Part shown: positions 22,391-34,210 of the stretch, in pieces
How the letters are laid out: each line of letters starts with the position of its first letter
Position numbering within the stretch: position 1 is the first letter of the stretch
From: Sweltsa coloradensis
Lineage: Eukaryota > Arthropoda > Insecta > Plecoptera > Chloroperlidae
Direction of reading: 5' to 3'
Length of the DNA stretch: 64,000 nucleotides
Assembly (NCBI GenBank): GCA_024449915.1
Contig: JAMZAV010005052.1
Location: forward strand, 53,876 to 117,875
Made by a program: the position numbers and the translations under genes
The notes under the pieces: generated by a model
Told to the model about the DNA's origin: nothing
What the model saw: only the letters and a program-made list of their open reading frames with translations
The model's database searches: none

Positions 22391-22560
22391 TGTGTAACAC
22401 CCAAACCCATAGGCCCCACTTACTACTCACTAAAGTTCGGTCTCGGTCTGTGAATAGCCATTAGGTCTAAAAGTTTCTCTACGTCCCCACTCAAAACGCT
22501 CATTTGGCGATCACCATCCTCAGCCAAAGGACCTAACTGGCTATCCATGACATGGGCTCT
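22391..22560. repeat. repeat C, first copy
   Basis: GTGTAACACCCAAACCCATA, GGTCTCGGTCT, GAATAGCCATTAGGTCTA, CTCAAAACGCTCATTTGGCG and CTAACTGGCTATCCATGACA recur in order at 22641-22800. No coding potential. Confidence 0.9.
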
Positions 22561-22640
22561 AACCCAACTAGACAGAAGTAGAGTTGTCATCTCATCTAAA
22601 ATACAAACGTTCTCTTAAGCTGAAACCATGACTTGTCAAC

Positions 22641-22800
22641 GTGTAACACCCAAACCCATACCACCCACCCACTACCCACTTAAGATTGGTCTCGGTCTAT
22701 GAATAGCCATTAGGTCTAGAGTTGCTACGCCCCCACTCAAAACGCTCATTTGGCGATCACCATCCTCAGCCAAAGGGCCTAACTGGCTATCCATGACATT
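22641..22800. repeat. repeat C, second copy
   Basis: Same blocks as the copy 250 bases upstream, about 90 percent alike by eye. The pair is separated by ~80 bases of unrelated sequence. Confidence 0.9.
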
Positions 22801-22954
22801 TTTTCCCCCCTTTTTCCACTTAAGAGATCAGCACTGTATTAAAGATAAACATAATGACCCTCCTATTCTGGCCTAGGATCGAACTTTTGAGTCAAGTCTG
22901 GCAGACCGTGGGTTCATACCTCTACTGACTCTATGATTAACTAGTTGGTGTGCA

Positions 22955-23062
22955 TGGCTTACCGAATGCTTCTGGTTCCTGGTATGTGGTTTAGACTGGC
23001 CCCCTCCGACACCCTGATGTCGGACCCCGGTGATGTCTTCTCTCTTCACCTCTTCTTATGTG
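22955..23062 (-). repeat. duplicated unit, ~108-bp third piece
   Basis: CCGAATGCTTCTGGTTCCTG through CTTCACCTCTTCTTATG matches 21266-21362 and 24329-24427, including the TCCGACA/TGTCGGA hairpin. Sequence on both sides is unrelated. On the minus strand the left edge reads CATTCGGTAAGC, where the longer copies read CATTCGGAAAAAG. Confidence 0.85.
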
Positions 23063-23344
23063 TGTTTTTTTTTTTGTTTTGCGGTGAAATTATTTTATTA
23101 TATCCAACTTCACACGTGACAGTTTGTTAAATAATGTATCCTCCACCAAGATCAACAGTTTATTGTCCAACGTAAAACATGTAATTGTTGCATTACAATG
23201 AATATGGACAAATACAATTGCAGTTGTAGAATTTATATTATATGCTTTTATTTTTTATGGTTTTGAAACGGAATCTGTATCTCATAGCTTAAGTGTCTAA
23301 TGGGAATGACAACCAAGTATTGCTTTTGTCTAAAGAAGTTTTAG

Positions 23345-24790
23345 AGAAATAAGTAGTCCCAACCACCCAGCACACAACGATTAAATTATAATTATATTAA
23401 TTTATCTTTGAGAGCAATGTTCGTCATATTATTATCAGCTTTAAATAAGTGTAGAAATTAGTAGTGACAGTGGTATTATGGTCAAACATGATATACCCTC
23501 AGTTAGTAAGCCAAGTCATAAGAGCCTCGATCTCGCAGATGAAGTTGCGCTTATAGGAACTCAACCAAGCAGATGTCACCCTGACAGGTCGAATGGCCAG
23601 GCAGTTCTTGTACTTCTTCTTGATCGGACTTGGAAGCGTCGCACCATCCCTGGCCTAGGAGCACGTCTTTTTGGAATTTTGATCCTGTTTGCTGCCACAG
23701 CCTCGTTTTGCTGGTGGTGATTTTCTTCCAGGTGTACTAACATGCTAGCCTGAGGCTAGCGTTTTAACTTTACTTTACCTTATTTCTATAAAATATCACT
23801 ATTATTTTTGTAATTATATAACAAACTGGTAGCACAGTTCTTCAAACTGTGCCACTAGCTTTTAATTATTGACGCACTGCATGTGCTATGACTACCTTCT
23901 ATGACAAAGCACTAAGTGCACAAAAGCAATGACACCAAAAAAAACACCCTTAATATAATATAATGACTCCGGCACTACCTGCAAAGGTAGTAACGGTAAT
24001 CTAATAGACAAGTATAAATATGTCAGGTGCTTTAATTAACTCAGATGATCCTATTAAGAGCTTAGGCTCGTTGTAGGCACATGACGCAAAGGCCTAAAGG
24101 CCTTTGAGTTTAAAGAAGTTCTCGTCGTCCAGGTGGTTCATCTTGGTTACTTCCTTCATTATCTCTTACAGATCCATCGTCTAGTCCAGTTGATTCTCTT
24201 GATTCATCCAAGCTCGAATCTTGATCTTCTTCATCTTCATCATTATCGGTCAAAACCGTATTGGCATTCGTAATATATTTTTTAATTTCTTGTATTTTTT
24301 CTTGAACGCTTCGTATTTGGCATCTTTTTCCGAATGCTACTGGTTCCTGGTATGTGGTTTAGACTGGCCCCCTCCGACACCCTGATGTCGGACCCCGGCG
24401 ATGTCTTCTTTCTTCACCTCTTCTTATGGCTAATCCTTGTTCTGGTTCTTCATCTGGTAATCCTCACTAAGAACTCTTCCAGGACATTCGTGGTTCACGT
24501 TGCGATTGTTGTTGCACTGTCCTGACCCTCCTCCGTCAACGGTTGTCACTCGTCTCCCTGTTCTCAACGAACGTCTCTACGTACCTCAGCACTCTTACTT
24601 TCAGTGCACTTAATCAAAGTCCGATTTATTAGCACTATTTAGTTGTGTATTCTCAAGTATTCAGCGTTTTGTCGGTCGATTCCCTTCCTGTATTGCGACT
24701 AAATGAGCCACACCGGAAAGTAACTAGACGTCTTGTTCGTATTTTCTTATTTTTATTTTTGTATAAGAAAGTAAATTACAGGGCAAGCAT
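23345..24790 (-). repeat. duplicated ~1-kb unit, copy 2, with insertion
   Basis: Matches copy 1 (20668-21740) on both sides of an insertion at 23735-24131. Differences from copy 1 are few, implying a recent duplication. Some differ by a small deletion in the acidic stretch (DEDEEDQ here versus DEDEDKEDQ). Confidence 0.85.
23735..24131. mobile_element. hairpin-rich insertion in duplicated unit
   Basis: Absent from copy 1 at the same site and flanked by CCAGGTG on both sides, as a target-site duplication. It contains several short perfect hairpins: GCTAGC-CTGAG-GCTAGC (23744-23760), GCACAGTT-cttca-AACTGTGC (about 23831-23851), ACTACC-tgcaaa-GGTAGT (about 23975-23992) and AAAGGCC-taaa-GGCCTTT (24088-24105). 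No open frame or TIR. Confidence 0.6.
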
Positions 24791-24799
24791 CCTAGAATA

Positions 24800-25350
24800 T
24801 AATATATAATATAATATATATATAACGCTCGCCACTAGCTTAGGGGAGCTAGCCCGGGTCAAACCGGGGTGGACAAGTAGAAACATGTGCACATTATATT
24901 ATATTAGTTCAATATTGTAATTGTGATTGTAATTTATCTGCAGCTGTGGGATTACATTGTGATGCCGTAGCAAGTATGTGCATCGTAACATAAGCATTGT
25001 CAGAATTGTTGTACAGACCTAGGGCCTGGCCTATAAACATAGAATAATTTACAATGAACTACTTTACTAATAGGATATGATAAATTATATAGGCCTACTA
25101 CTTATTACATTATACATTTACATCACATACATTATATACATTTTATATAGTCTACGCATTACTCGTTAAGTGAGCAGAGCCTATATACACATAGGCAACT
25201 ATGTCATGCTTCCTTGAAATCACTTATGTTATACAGACATTTATCTTTCTTTCAGACATACTTACAAGAATAGGCCTCGACGGCAGTCTCCTCGACTGAG
25301 GCGAACATTAGGGCCATCAGTTCGGCACTGAGTCGAACATTAGGGCCACC
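24800..25350. other. AT-rich DNA with TATA microsatellite
   Basis: Begins with an (AT)n-like run. The last 80 bases hold a short tandem repeat around CGAACATTAGGGCCA and AGTTCGGC. No gene. Confidence 0.5.
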
Positions 25351-25362
25351 AGTTCGGCCCTC

Positions 25363-25711
25363 GGGCCTTCAAATTCCAACTCGACACCTTCTCGCGGTTT
25401 GGCCCGTGAATAGGGTAGTTTCACTCCCTGAAACTAATGGCGAGCTCTGGGTCGTCGTCGGGGAACCCCTTCCCTTTGACTACTTCCCCGACGGCGACGA
25501 CAAAGACAACACGGACGGATGATGACACAGACGGAGACGACCACGACGTGGGGGAACCCTGCCCTCCCATATGCTTGTGGCTGGTTCTGACCAGCACAGG
25601 CCTGTCCACCCCTTGTCCCCCCGCGTCATCCCTTACGTCCCTCCCTTCGTCTCGATTAGCCAAGTTGCATAAATATGAGACGTAAAGCAATATCCAAGCA
25701 ATATCCAAGCA
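25363..25711 (+). mobile_element. full-length SINE with perfect target duplication
   Basis: A complete 349-bp member of the dominant SINE family. It starts GGGCCTTCAAATTCCAACTC, passes through TCGCGGTTTGGCCCGTGA, CTGAAACTAATGGCGAGCTC, GACGGCGACGACAAAGACAA, CACAGGCCTGTCCACCCCTT and ends in CATAAATATGAGACGTAAAG and CAATATCCAAG repeats. The 12-bp AGTTCGGCCCTC flanks both ends (25351-25362 and 25712-25723), fixing the element limits. The head is not obviously tRNA, 7SL or 5S. Confidence 0.92.
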
Positions 25712-25888
25712 AGTTCGGCCCTCAGCCGGGAGACTGCCGCCACATTTCCCGCTATGTACGCCCTCTTGAGCTGACTCCTTTTCACTGCAACTTTCTGCCA
25801 GGCTTTCCCTCGTGCTGATAGGGCCGGAAAACAAGAAAGAATACACGATGGCCTGTCCTAAATATGTTGACGAGCATTGGCTCAACCG

Positions 25889-25949
25889 GGGGGGGGGGGG
25901 GGGGGGGGGGGGGTGGGGGGGGGGGGGGGGGGGGGGTGGGGGGGGGGGT
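25889..25949. repeat. poly-G run
   Basis: About 60 bases of G broken by two T. Low-complexity; the exact length is likely unreliable in any assembly. Confidence 0.95.
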
Positions 25950-26235
25950 CAAATTTTGATCCGATTTGAGATATTTGATTTTGCCATTTATATTTTATAA
26001 GGTTTTTGTCAAATAAAAAGCATGATGAAACTACTCCAATTACACTCTCGAAAATCTCGAAAAATCCGGGGCTGTGCGCGCTCACGATCATGCACTTTAC
26101 CCAATAAAGAGAGTTCCTACCCATGAATAATCTTTAGATAACACTACTTACAAAACCCACATACCCCTTTCACTAGTAGTGCTGACCATTGATATTTTGA
26201 GGTTACAACAATGTTCAAAAACGTGGTAGGTCTAA

Positions 26236-26345
26236 GTTCAGAGATTTCGAAGGTCCCCTACGATTTTCATAAAGATCGCGTATGCCGTGTGCCCAGTAGA
26301 GAACGAACAGACAGAGAAACAAAAAAAATTAGCTCGTTTTTCTGG
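26236..26345 (-). repeat. repeat D fragment, inverted
   Basis: Reverse complement of the first part of repeat D (31410-31520): TTAGCTCG, GTTTGTTCGCTC and CAAACGGCATA blocks are recognisable. It abuts repeat B. Confidence 0.6.
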
Positions 26346-26364
26346 TTTGTTTATTTTGAAAAAC

Positions 26365-26750
26365 CTCAATGCACTTAACTTGCAGCATCGATATGACCTC
26401 GCCGCCCCGCACCTTTCGAACGCCACCTTTAGCACCGCACAGCGCACGGCTCCGAGCGTTGGCTCGCAGGCAGTCGTCTCCCGCCGGTCTGGTTCCCCAC
26501 GGGCCACGTTGGGTTCCCACCACACTGGGCGTCGTGCTGCCGCGCGTAGAGTCGCCGCGGCTCTCTCTCTCTCCCGTCTACGGACGTTAAAGCGATGAAA
26601 AGACGGGCAGCGGGCCGGCCACCGAAAGGGGTGCGTGCCGCGCTGCGTTACTCTGAACTCTGCCTAGTGCCTCGCTTTTCAGTCGGTCTGTTATTCTTGT
26701 CGTAGGTGGACGTGTTTCGTCACCGCTCATCGTTCGGGGACAATGCTGGA
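26365..26750 (+). repeat. repeat B with CG-rich insertion
   Basis: CAGCATCGATATGACCTCGC starts the copy, and CAGTCGGTCTGTTATTCTTG resumes it at 26680. Between them (26477-26685) are ~209 bases of unusually CG-rich DNA flanked by CAGTCG on both sides, suggesting an insertion. Confidence 0.6.
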
Positions 26751-26925
26751 TGAGTGACAGGTGGATCAGTTGTTTTAGGTAGCCTGCCAGACGGTGCAGT
26801 TGGTGGGGGGTGGCAGTACCAGGTTCCAGTACCAGGCCTAGGCTTCACTTCTGCTCTGCCTGAAATTAATTTTTGGTACGTATGCCAGATTTATGTTGGC
26901 CTTTGCCCCCTTAGTGTGGGTCTTA

Positions 26926-27144
26926 TCATGACTCAAAATTCAGATTCTGATCCGAATCCTTAGATTGTAAGGAAATGTGATCAAATTCCATTTCGCATTC
27001 CGATTCTTCAGCAGAGGTTAGATATGATTCAGATGCAAAATCTTCATCATCATCTATATCGACTAGTTCTGCCATAGAAGTACATGAGTTTTCAGATTCT
27101 AGATCTGGATCTTGTGATTCATCCTCTGGCTGGAGCAACTGCAA
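26926..27144 (-). CDS. acidic ORF, unidentified
   Basis: A 72-codon minus-strand frame dominated by Glu, Asp and Ser (DIDDDEDFASESYLTSAEES). Acidic stretches like this occur at the N-termini of some transposases (piggyBac, for example), but nothing specific can be claimed. Confidence 0.25.
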   Translation of the reverse strand: MQLLQPEDESQDPDLESENSCTSMAELVDIDDDEDFASESYLTSAEESECEMEFDHISLQSKDSDQNLNFES

Positions 27145-27369
27145 TGTCTCGGTATGACTTTGTGACAGTACACCCCGTTATCACCTGCTATCTGCTTCAA
27201 TTTTTCATGTTATTTGTAATATTAATTAGAATCACTAATTATTCATCTTAATTAAGAATCCTTGTGGATTGGTTTTGTAATTGACGACATATCATAATGA
27301 GGTATGATATGCAAATCAGCGGAGTAATGACCTATCCTAATTAGATGGGATTTGTCAAGGGTGGGACCG

Positions 27370-28770
27370 GACGAGTCCATGTAGCCAGTGGGCTAGGCGG
27401 GGGAGGCTTTCTTTGCCTGAGGGCTAGAAGCTTCTAGAACGTTCCCGAGTCCAGGGTCAAGGGACCGAAGAGGGTAGGGCAACGCGTCAGAGGCTTGGGT
27501 ACGCGAAGCCCTCCACAGGGAGAAGTCGCCAGAAAGTGTTGGAACCCCGAATCAAGCAGTTGGTGTGTGAAGTGCAGCGATTTGTGCGCGTCTACAAAGT
27601 GGTTCAAGTGCGGTCGAAGCCATCATGGCAACGAAATCAGTATTTCCGTGCATCGGAATAGGTACGGACATAAGTTCGGCCTAATTAGTTATAATAAAAT
27701 CAATCTATTTCAAGTAGTTTCCGGTGAGTGCAAGCAACGCATCATGTGGTGACGCCACCGACACTACTACGACGACAACAGCAACGAAATGGCTACCCTT
27801 TCAATTAACCTAATTCAATAGCCAACCCCATCCAAAGAACCTAGTATATCTCTAATCTTTCCCATGTCATATTCCACTATCGACCCGATATCAGGGGTCA
27901 AGCCCTCCACTACGAGCGAGCGTGGGTAACAATGTAACCACGTCACCGAGAACGTACCTTGGGGTCGTTGACAAGCCAGAAGACGGCAAGTTTACGTCGC
28001 CAGACGTACCGCATGAGCCAGTATGCGAGGTCAGGTGCCCCACCGAAGAGAGCCGACGCCGCTGGAACGGCGTACCTAACCAGGGGACGCTAATTAGGCG
28101 CCATATCAACGCGTCACGTCATCGGCTACCACGACGCGTCAGATACGACTTTCGTTCTTCATATCCGACAATCATCAGAGAAAGAGAGTGTTGAGTAGAA
28201 CAAACCATATTATTCTTATAATTAGTATTATAAGGCATCCATGTATTTCGCTAAAATCTTTAATTAATATTCAAGGCTATTGTTTTTAAGTTTGGATCCA
28301 ACGTCAAATCAAATCATTTTTTTACGATATTTATGTATGTGTTGTTTTAAACCAATTATACGACCGATTTCCAAGCAGCTAGGTGTCCCGTTCAGTGACA
28401 CCTAAATTCCCTAATGTCGCCTTTGTTATCCATAGTGTTCACATTATCATGCCTTCAGCCAATCACTTAATCATTAAGCCCCCCCCCTATAATTAGTTTT
28501 TACTAGGCTAGTGAGTGTACGCCACCCATTCCAGGAGGGACGGAGGACGCCGCCTTGCCGTACCCCCTCAGTGAGGACAGTCGTCCTGGTGAGTCAGGGC
28601 CTTGGGATATGCAAATATCCCTTGCCCCTAAGTGGTTTGTTATCACCTCCTCATTGTGTGTCTCCGATGTCCGGTCAGTTTATAAAGCCCTAATTAGTTT
28701 CGTGTCTGAGTTAGTAAAGTGCGCCCGATAATTTTAGTTCACTTATGCCAAAGGGCCTATGAGAGAGTGG
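27370..28770 (+). mobile_element. possible LTR(s) ending at a primer-binding site
   Basis: TATAAAG (about 28680) is followed ~90 bases later by ACAACTGGCACCCCCAGTGG (about 28765), which resembles the LTR/primer-binding-site junction of LTR retrotransposons. The junction motif ACTGGCACCCCCAGTGGGGC is repeated at about 28829. No pol-like frame follows and no second LTR is present; a polyadenylation-like AATAAA lies near 27697. Boundaries are not defined. Confidence 0.3.
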
Positions 28771-28899
28771 AAAGTGACAACTGGCACCCCCAGTGGGGCT
28801 TTAGGAACCGCTCGAGAGGCCGGAGAGTTACAACTGGCACCCCCAGTGGGGCTTTAGGAAGTTAGAAGGAGGTATGGAGAGGTACAACTTCCCGGTGTT

Positions 28900-29815
28900 G
28901 ATGTTGAAACTTCAAGTCTTTTTGAAGGGTTTGTAGCCACCGTCTTAAGAATCCAGTTTAAGCTGATAAAAATAAAATAAACATACTTGAGTACATACAA
29001 TTTACCATGTGATAAGTAAATGTTTAATAAAATAGTAAATTTAACTTCTGTTTAAGCTACTTACTTTCAAATTTTGTTTTATAAACACAAGGTTACTGGC
29101 GCGTTTCGTAGTCAGTCTATTGCGCTTAAATGAATGGACATCTTTATACGTGCTAAAAGTTCTCTCGCACGCTGCAGATGTAGCAGGCAGCTTAAGAGTG
29201 CTGTTTTAACCCGTGGGAATATACGTAGAGAGAGAGAGAGCATGCTTCACCGGACTCGAAAGGCAGGACTAGCGATATTCCAATCATGATTTTTGAGCCA
29301 ATAACAGCGCAGGCGAGCTATATGATTCACAGTCACCCGAGATACGTGTTACGCTGTGCACTCGCTGACTGACTGAGCGGGTCCCACTGCGCATAGACCC
29401 CGCACGAAGTTACATGAGTGAATTGTAGCTTGTTATTTCAAACACTATCACTTCGCGATTGTCTACGGTATTTTATTATACTGCACGTCTTTAATCTCTC
29501 ATTCCCAATAGAATATGATTATTTTATTACACATATTATTAGGACACTATTATTCGTTATTCTGAAAATACGAGTAGGCAATTAATAAAACAACGAATAA
29601 AAACTAAAAAAATGTAACCTGGTACTGCGTTTGTCTTGAGCGACTTATTGTGAATTACGAATGAAGGAAACGTGGAGACAAAAGTGGAATGGTGGCATCC
29701 ATGTCAAGGTGAAGATAAGCAGTGCTAGGAACTATCGAATTCAATTCATTTTGCAATCATAAGATATGTTTTGTTTCCTGCTTCTTACATTGTGGTTAAT
29801 AATTTTATTATTAGT
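28900..29815. other. AT-rich DNA without gene
   Basis: Only a short (GA)n run at about 29228-29240. No frame worth reporting. Confidence 0.5.
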
Positions 29816-29829
29816 AGTATTTTTTTTTT

Positions 29830-31260
29830 TTTTCAGAAAATGGGGGAAACAATTAACGTTCTGTTCAAAACGTTGCAAACATTATACAATTATCTAACTT
29901 CTCCCGAAATTGCATAATTTTACCTTACCTTACCAAACTCAAAACAGAAGTTAAGATAATAAACAAGTGCACAGTCATTTAATCGTATCAGTCAATAAAC
30001 GTAGCTGATATGCCAAAGAGACCAAGTACTCGATCATAGATATAGAATAATATATGCGCCACCGGTCGGAGGCAGAATCGCATTTTTCAACCGCTTGCAG
30101 ACCTTCAGTGCTCCCATGATAATATCGAAATTACTGTCCCGAAAATTATGCAATTTTGGGAGAAGTTAGATAATTGTATAGTGTTTGCAACATATTGAAC
30201 AGAATGCTATTTTTTTTACAGTTTTCCACCAAATAATCAAGAAATCCCAAAATTGCATAATTTTACCTTACCTTACCAAACTCAAAACAGTAGGTGAAGA
30301 TAATAAAGAAGTGCACATGTCATTAAATCGTATCAGTCAGTAAACGTAGCTGATATGCCAAAGAGACCAAGTACTCGATCATAGATATAGAATAATATAT
30401 GCGCCACCGGTCGGAGGCAGAATCGCATTTTTCAACCGCTTGCAGACCTTCAGTGCTCCCATGATAATATCGAAATTACTGGCCCGAAAATTATGCAATT
30501 TTGGGAGAGTTAGATAATTGTATAGTGTTTGCAACATATTGAACAGAATGCTATTTTTTTACAGTTTTCCACCAAAAAATCAAGAATACGACAATTTTTA
30601 TAAATTTTAGGTATTTTTACGTATTATCTTCTTTTTTTGCAGAAAAACGGGGGAAACAATTAACGTTCTGTTTAAAACGTTGCAAACATTATACAATTAT
30701 CTAACTTCTCCCAAAATTGCATAATTTTACCTTACCTTACCAAACTCAAAACAGTAGTGAAGATAATAAACAAGTGCACAGTCATTAAAATCGTATCAGT
30801 CAGTAAACGTAGCTGATATCCCAAAGAGACCAAGTACTCGATCATAGATATAGAATAATATATGCGCCACCGGTCGGAGGCAGAATCGCATTTTTCAACC
30901 GCTTGCAGACCTTCAGTGCTCCCATGATAATATCGAAATTACTGGCCCGAAAATTATGCAATTTTGGGAGAAGTTAGATAATCGTATAGTGTTTTGCAAC
31001 ATATTGAACAGAATGCTAATTTTTTATACAGTTTTCCACCAAAAAAATCAAGAAATACGACAAGTTTTATAAATTTTAAGTATTTTTACGTATTTTCTTC
31101 TTTTTTTTGCAGAAAATGGGGGAAACAATTAACGTTCTGTTCAAAACGTTGCAAACATTTTACAATTATCTAACTTCTCCCAAAATGACATTTTTCGGAC
31201 CAGTCATTTCGATGTTATCATGGGACGCGCGAACCATTACGTTTTGGTCAAACTTTAACC
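29830..31260. repeat. palindrome-containing tandem array
   Basis: GCGCCACCGGTCGGAGGCAG recurs at about 30056, 30401 and 30864 (periods 345 and 463). Each unit holds CAACCGCTTGCAGACCTTCA, GTTAGATAATTGTATAGTG, and its inverted counterpart CACTATACAATTATCTAAC-like sequence, so the unit folds on itself about a CCACCAAAAAATCAAGAA centre. Longer units keep both arms; the shortest has lost part of the second arm. Confidence 0.85.
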
Positions 31261-31360
31261 TGAAAGAGAAACATCGGAAATAAAGTAGATTTGAATAGAT
31301 TTAAATAAATTCCCGTGTTCAATACCACATCGATACTTAAACCGTTGAGTGACTACGATA

Positions 31361-31940
31361 CGATACTTATTGGACGAGCGAAGCGAAGACTTCAATTTCA
31401 CTGACCCCCCAAAAATTTAGCTCGTTTTTTTTTCTTTCTGTTTGTTCGCTCTCTACCGGGCAAACGGCATATCCGATTTGATGAAAATTTGACGGGACCA
31501 TGGAAATCTCTGAACATAGAGCTGTATTGTTTTTGGGTACAATCGAAGAAATATTTCTCATGAATATCGTACTTTTACGATTTTTTCGATTTTTTATGCG
31601 ATATTTTCGTGCCATTTGGGCCAATTCTGACCAAACGGGTGGGGCTACAACGTTCATATTATACATGGACATTAAGGTTATGGTAATGTAGTACATTTTG
31701 AAAGAAAAAGTTGAAAAAGTTAACCAGAATCCATAAAAAATAAAGCTTTTAATATAAGTTTTTTACGGTAAATAATACCAATTGACAAGAAACAATAGGA
31801 ACTTGACAACAATCACCTACAATGCGTAGGCAGCAAAACAAAGCACTTGCAAAAGTAAAGATATCCCACGCAAACTAAAAACTTAAAAAGCTCATCCATC
31901 AACGCGGCGGGACTTTAGCGTTTTCCTAGTTATATACATC
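31361..31940 (+). repeat. repeat D, first copy
   Basis: Starts near GGACGAGCGAAGCGAAGACT, continues CAATTTCACTGACCCCCCAA, GAATATCGTACTTTTACGAT, CTGACCAAACGGGTGGGGCT and ends CATCCATCAACGCGGCGGGA, then CTTTAGCGTTTTCCTAGT. The last 20 bases, reversed, are ACTAGGAAAACGCTAAAGTC, close to the TIR of the MITE at 61.7 kb. Probably a DNA transposon relic whose left TIR is truncated. Confidence 0.75.
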
Positions 31941-33394
31941 GTGAAAATTCCACAACAGGCGTTTGTCCGGTGAGAGCAAACGAAACATAAATACACATAC
32001 TATTGTACAAAAATATAACAAAACACGAGCTATTTTCTCAAGATTGTCATATTGGAGTCTTCATTACGCAATTCCAATCATAATAATTATTTAATTATTA
32101 CTCGATGAACGTAACTAGGGAAAGAAACACATCAATAATTGTTGCAAAATACAGCTGCTGTTTGAAATGGATTTGCTTTCGAATCGAAACATAGCCAATT
32201 TCCATATTGAATTGTTTGATGATGGCTTGTTGGCGGACATTTGTATCATACTTTATCCGATATTGGAATCAAGATTGCACTTTTATGGAAATCAATCCAA
32301 AAATTAAAAAAATATAAATCCACACATTTTCTACATCTGCTTCATTGTAGAATCGAAAATGATGGATTAGGAGAGAAACAAATGACGAAATAATTAAGCA
32401 ATATGACAATATTTTGACTTATGAGACTGATTAAAGGAAGGTCATCAATAAAATCATAACATATGCAATTTATATTAAACTTAAAAAATTTAAATTTAAA
32501 AAATCATATCATGGCCAAGGTTGAAAACGGAAAAATGGAAATAACACAATTTTGACAGCAACAAGGCAAGTTATCTCAAGAATGTGTGTAGGACGTCAGT
32601 GCGTCGGTGCGACTGTGTGATTCACTTATTGGTGCGACCCAAAGTATTACATTACTACGCGGGAAACGGTTATCTGTGTTGGCCTCGCACAACACTCATT
32701 CAAGGTCAAATGCAAGTGCGTGTATTGAGTTCGACTCCCGCTACCGAAAAACATCACTCCGACGTCGTCATTGTAATAATATTCGGAGTTCGGACATAAG
32801 TTGAATAATTAGAATGAAAATGTCAATATCCTCATTCACCTTCCGTCAAAAAGTTCACATACTTGGTGATCCTGAGAAGGAGGAAAACTGAACACTACAC
32901 TTAGTGACCTCGAATTTTTGGTATGAGAGGGTATTTCATGTATGCATGTATTGGGTTTCTTCGGGCTTATAACAATACTATGAATATTATAATAATCAAT
33001 AGATAATACGCACTATAGACATGCACGATTGATTATAAGATGCCATGTTATTGTTAATAAAAAAATACTTCGAATTTCGTTTACATAATATCACACTCCC
33101 ATTAATCGAGATAAATTACAAATTTAAAACCTGACAATAAGTTGCCACAGTTTTCAAGATAACTATAACTGTCTTGATCGAGACCATATCATTGAATGCT
33201 ATACGTCTCACAAATGTATCTCAAGTGAGTGGCTCGTTATCTACTGGAGAATAGATGGTTGTTGATGTTTGCGAGAGTGATACGCGGAGTGTGAGGGGAA
33301 CTGGTTGTTTGACGATAAACAGAGCATCCCACATGTCTTCATTTATTTATTCTCAATATTCTTGTTAGCATCAAAGGCGCCAAGGATTTCCCCA
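31941..33394. other. AT-rich DNA without recognisable gene
   Basis: GAGTTCGACTCCCGC at about 32729 resembles a tRNA box B without a convincing box A. Nothing else supports a gene. Confidence 0.45.
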
Positions 33395-34210
33395 CATATT
33401 TGGATGAGCGTAGCGAGCGTAGCGAGTGGAGCGAAGACTTCAATTTCACTGACCCCCCAAAATATTTAGCTCTGGTGTTTTTTTTTTTGTTTTTTTTTGT
33501 TTGTTTTTTTTTTTTTTTTTTTTTTTTCCGTCTGTTTGTTCGCTCGATTCCGGGCAAACGGCATATGCGATCTTGATGAAAATTGTAAGGGACCTTCGTT
33601 TTCTCTGAACTTAGAGGTGTATTGTTTTTGGGTACAATCGAAAAAATATTTCTCATGAATATCGTACTTTTACGATTTTTTTCGATTTTTAGTGCGATAT
33701 TTTCGTGACATTTGGTCCGATTCTGACCAAACGGGTGGGGCTACAACGTTCATATTTCACATGTACATTAAGGTTATGGTAATGTAGTACCTTTTGAAAG
33801 AAAAAGTTGAAAAAGTTAGCCAGAATTCATAGAAATAAAGGTTTTAATATAAGTTTTTCAATTTTTAGAGCGATATTTTCGTCCCATTCGGGCCGATTCT
33901 GACCAAACGGGTGGGGCTAAAACGTTCAGATTTCACATGGACATTAAGGTTATGGTAATGTAGTACCTTTTGAAAGAAAAAGTTGAGAAAGTTAGCCAGA
34001 ATCCACAGAAATAAAGGTTTTAATATGAGTTTATTGAGGTTTATAATACCAATTAACACGTAACAATAGAAACTCTGTTCAACAATCACCTACAATGCAT
34101 TCAAAAAGCACTTGCAAAGGAAAAGTGCAAAAAAACGCAAAAAACGCAAACAAAAAATTACAAAAACGCTCATCCATCAACGCGGCGGGACTTTAGCGTT
34201 TTCCTAGTTT
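33395..34210 (+). repeat. repeat D, second copy with internal duplication
   Basis: GGATGAGCGTAGCGAGCGTA, then the same order of blocks as the first copy. The segment from GCGATATTTTCGT to GGTTTTAATAT is repeated once (about 33700-33850 and 33870-34025). Ends again with GGCGGGACTTTAGCGTTTTC and CTAGT. A poly-T tract lies at 33479-33528. Confidence 0.8.

Noticed and set aside
25812..26124. Gly- or Pro-rich ORFs across the poly-G run
   Set aside because: Pure products of the homopolymer.
33339..33656. Lys-rich ORF in repeat D
   Set aside because: Created by the poly-T tract.
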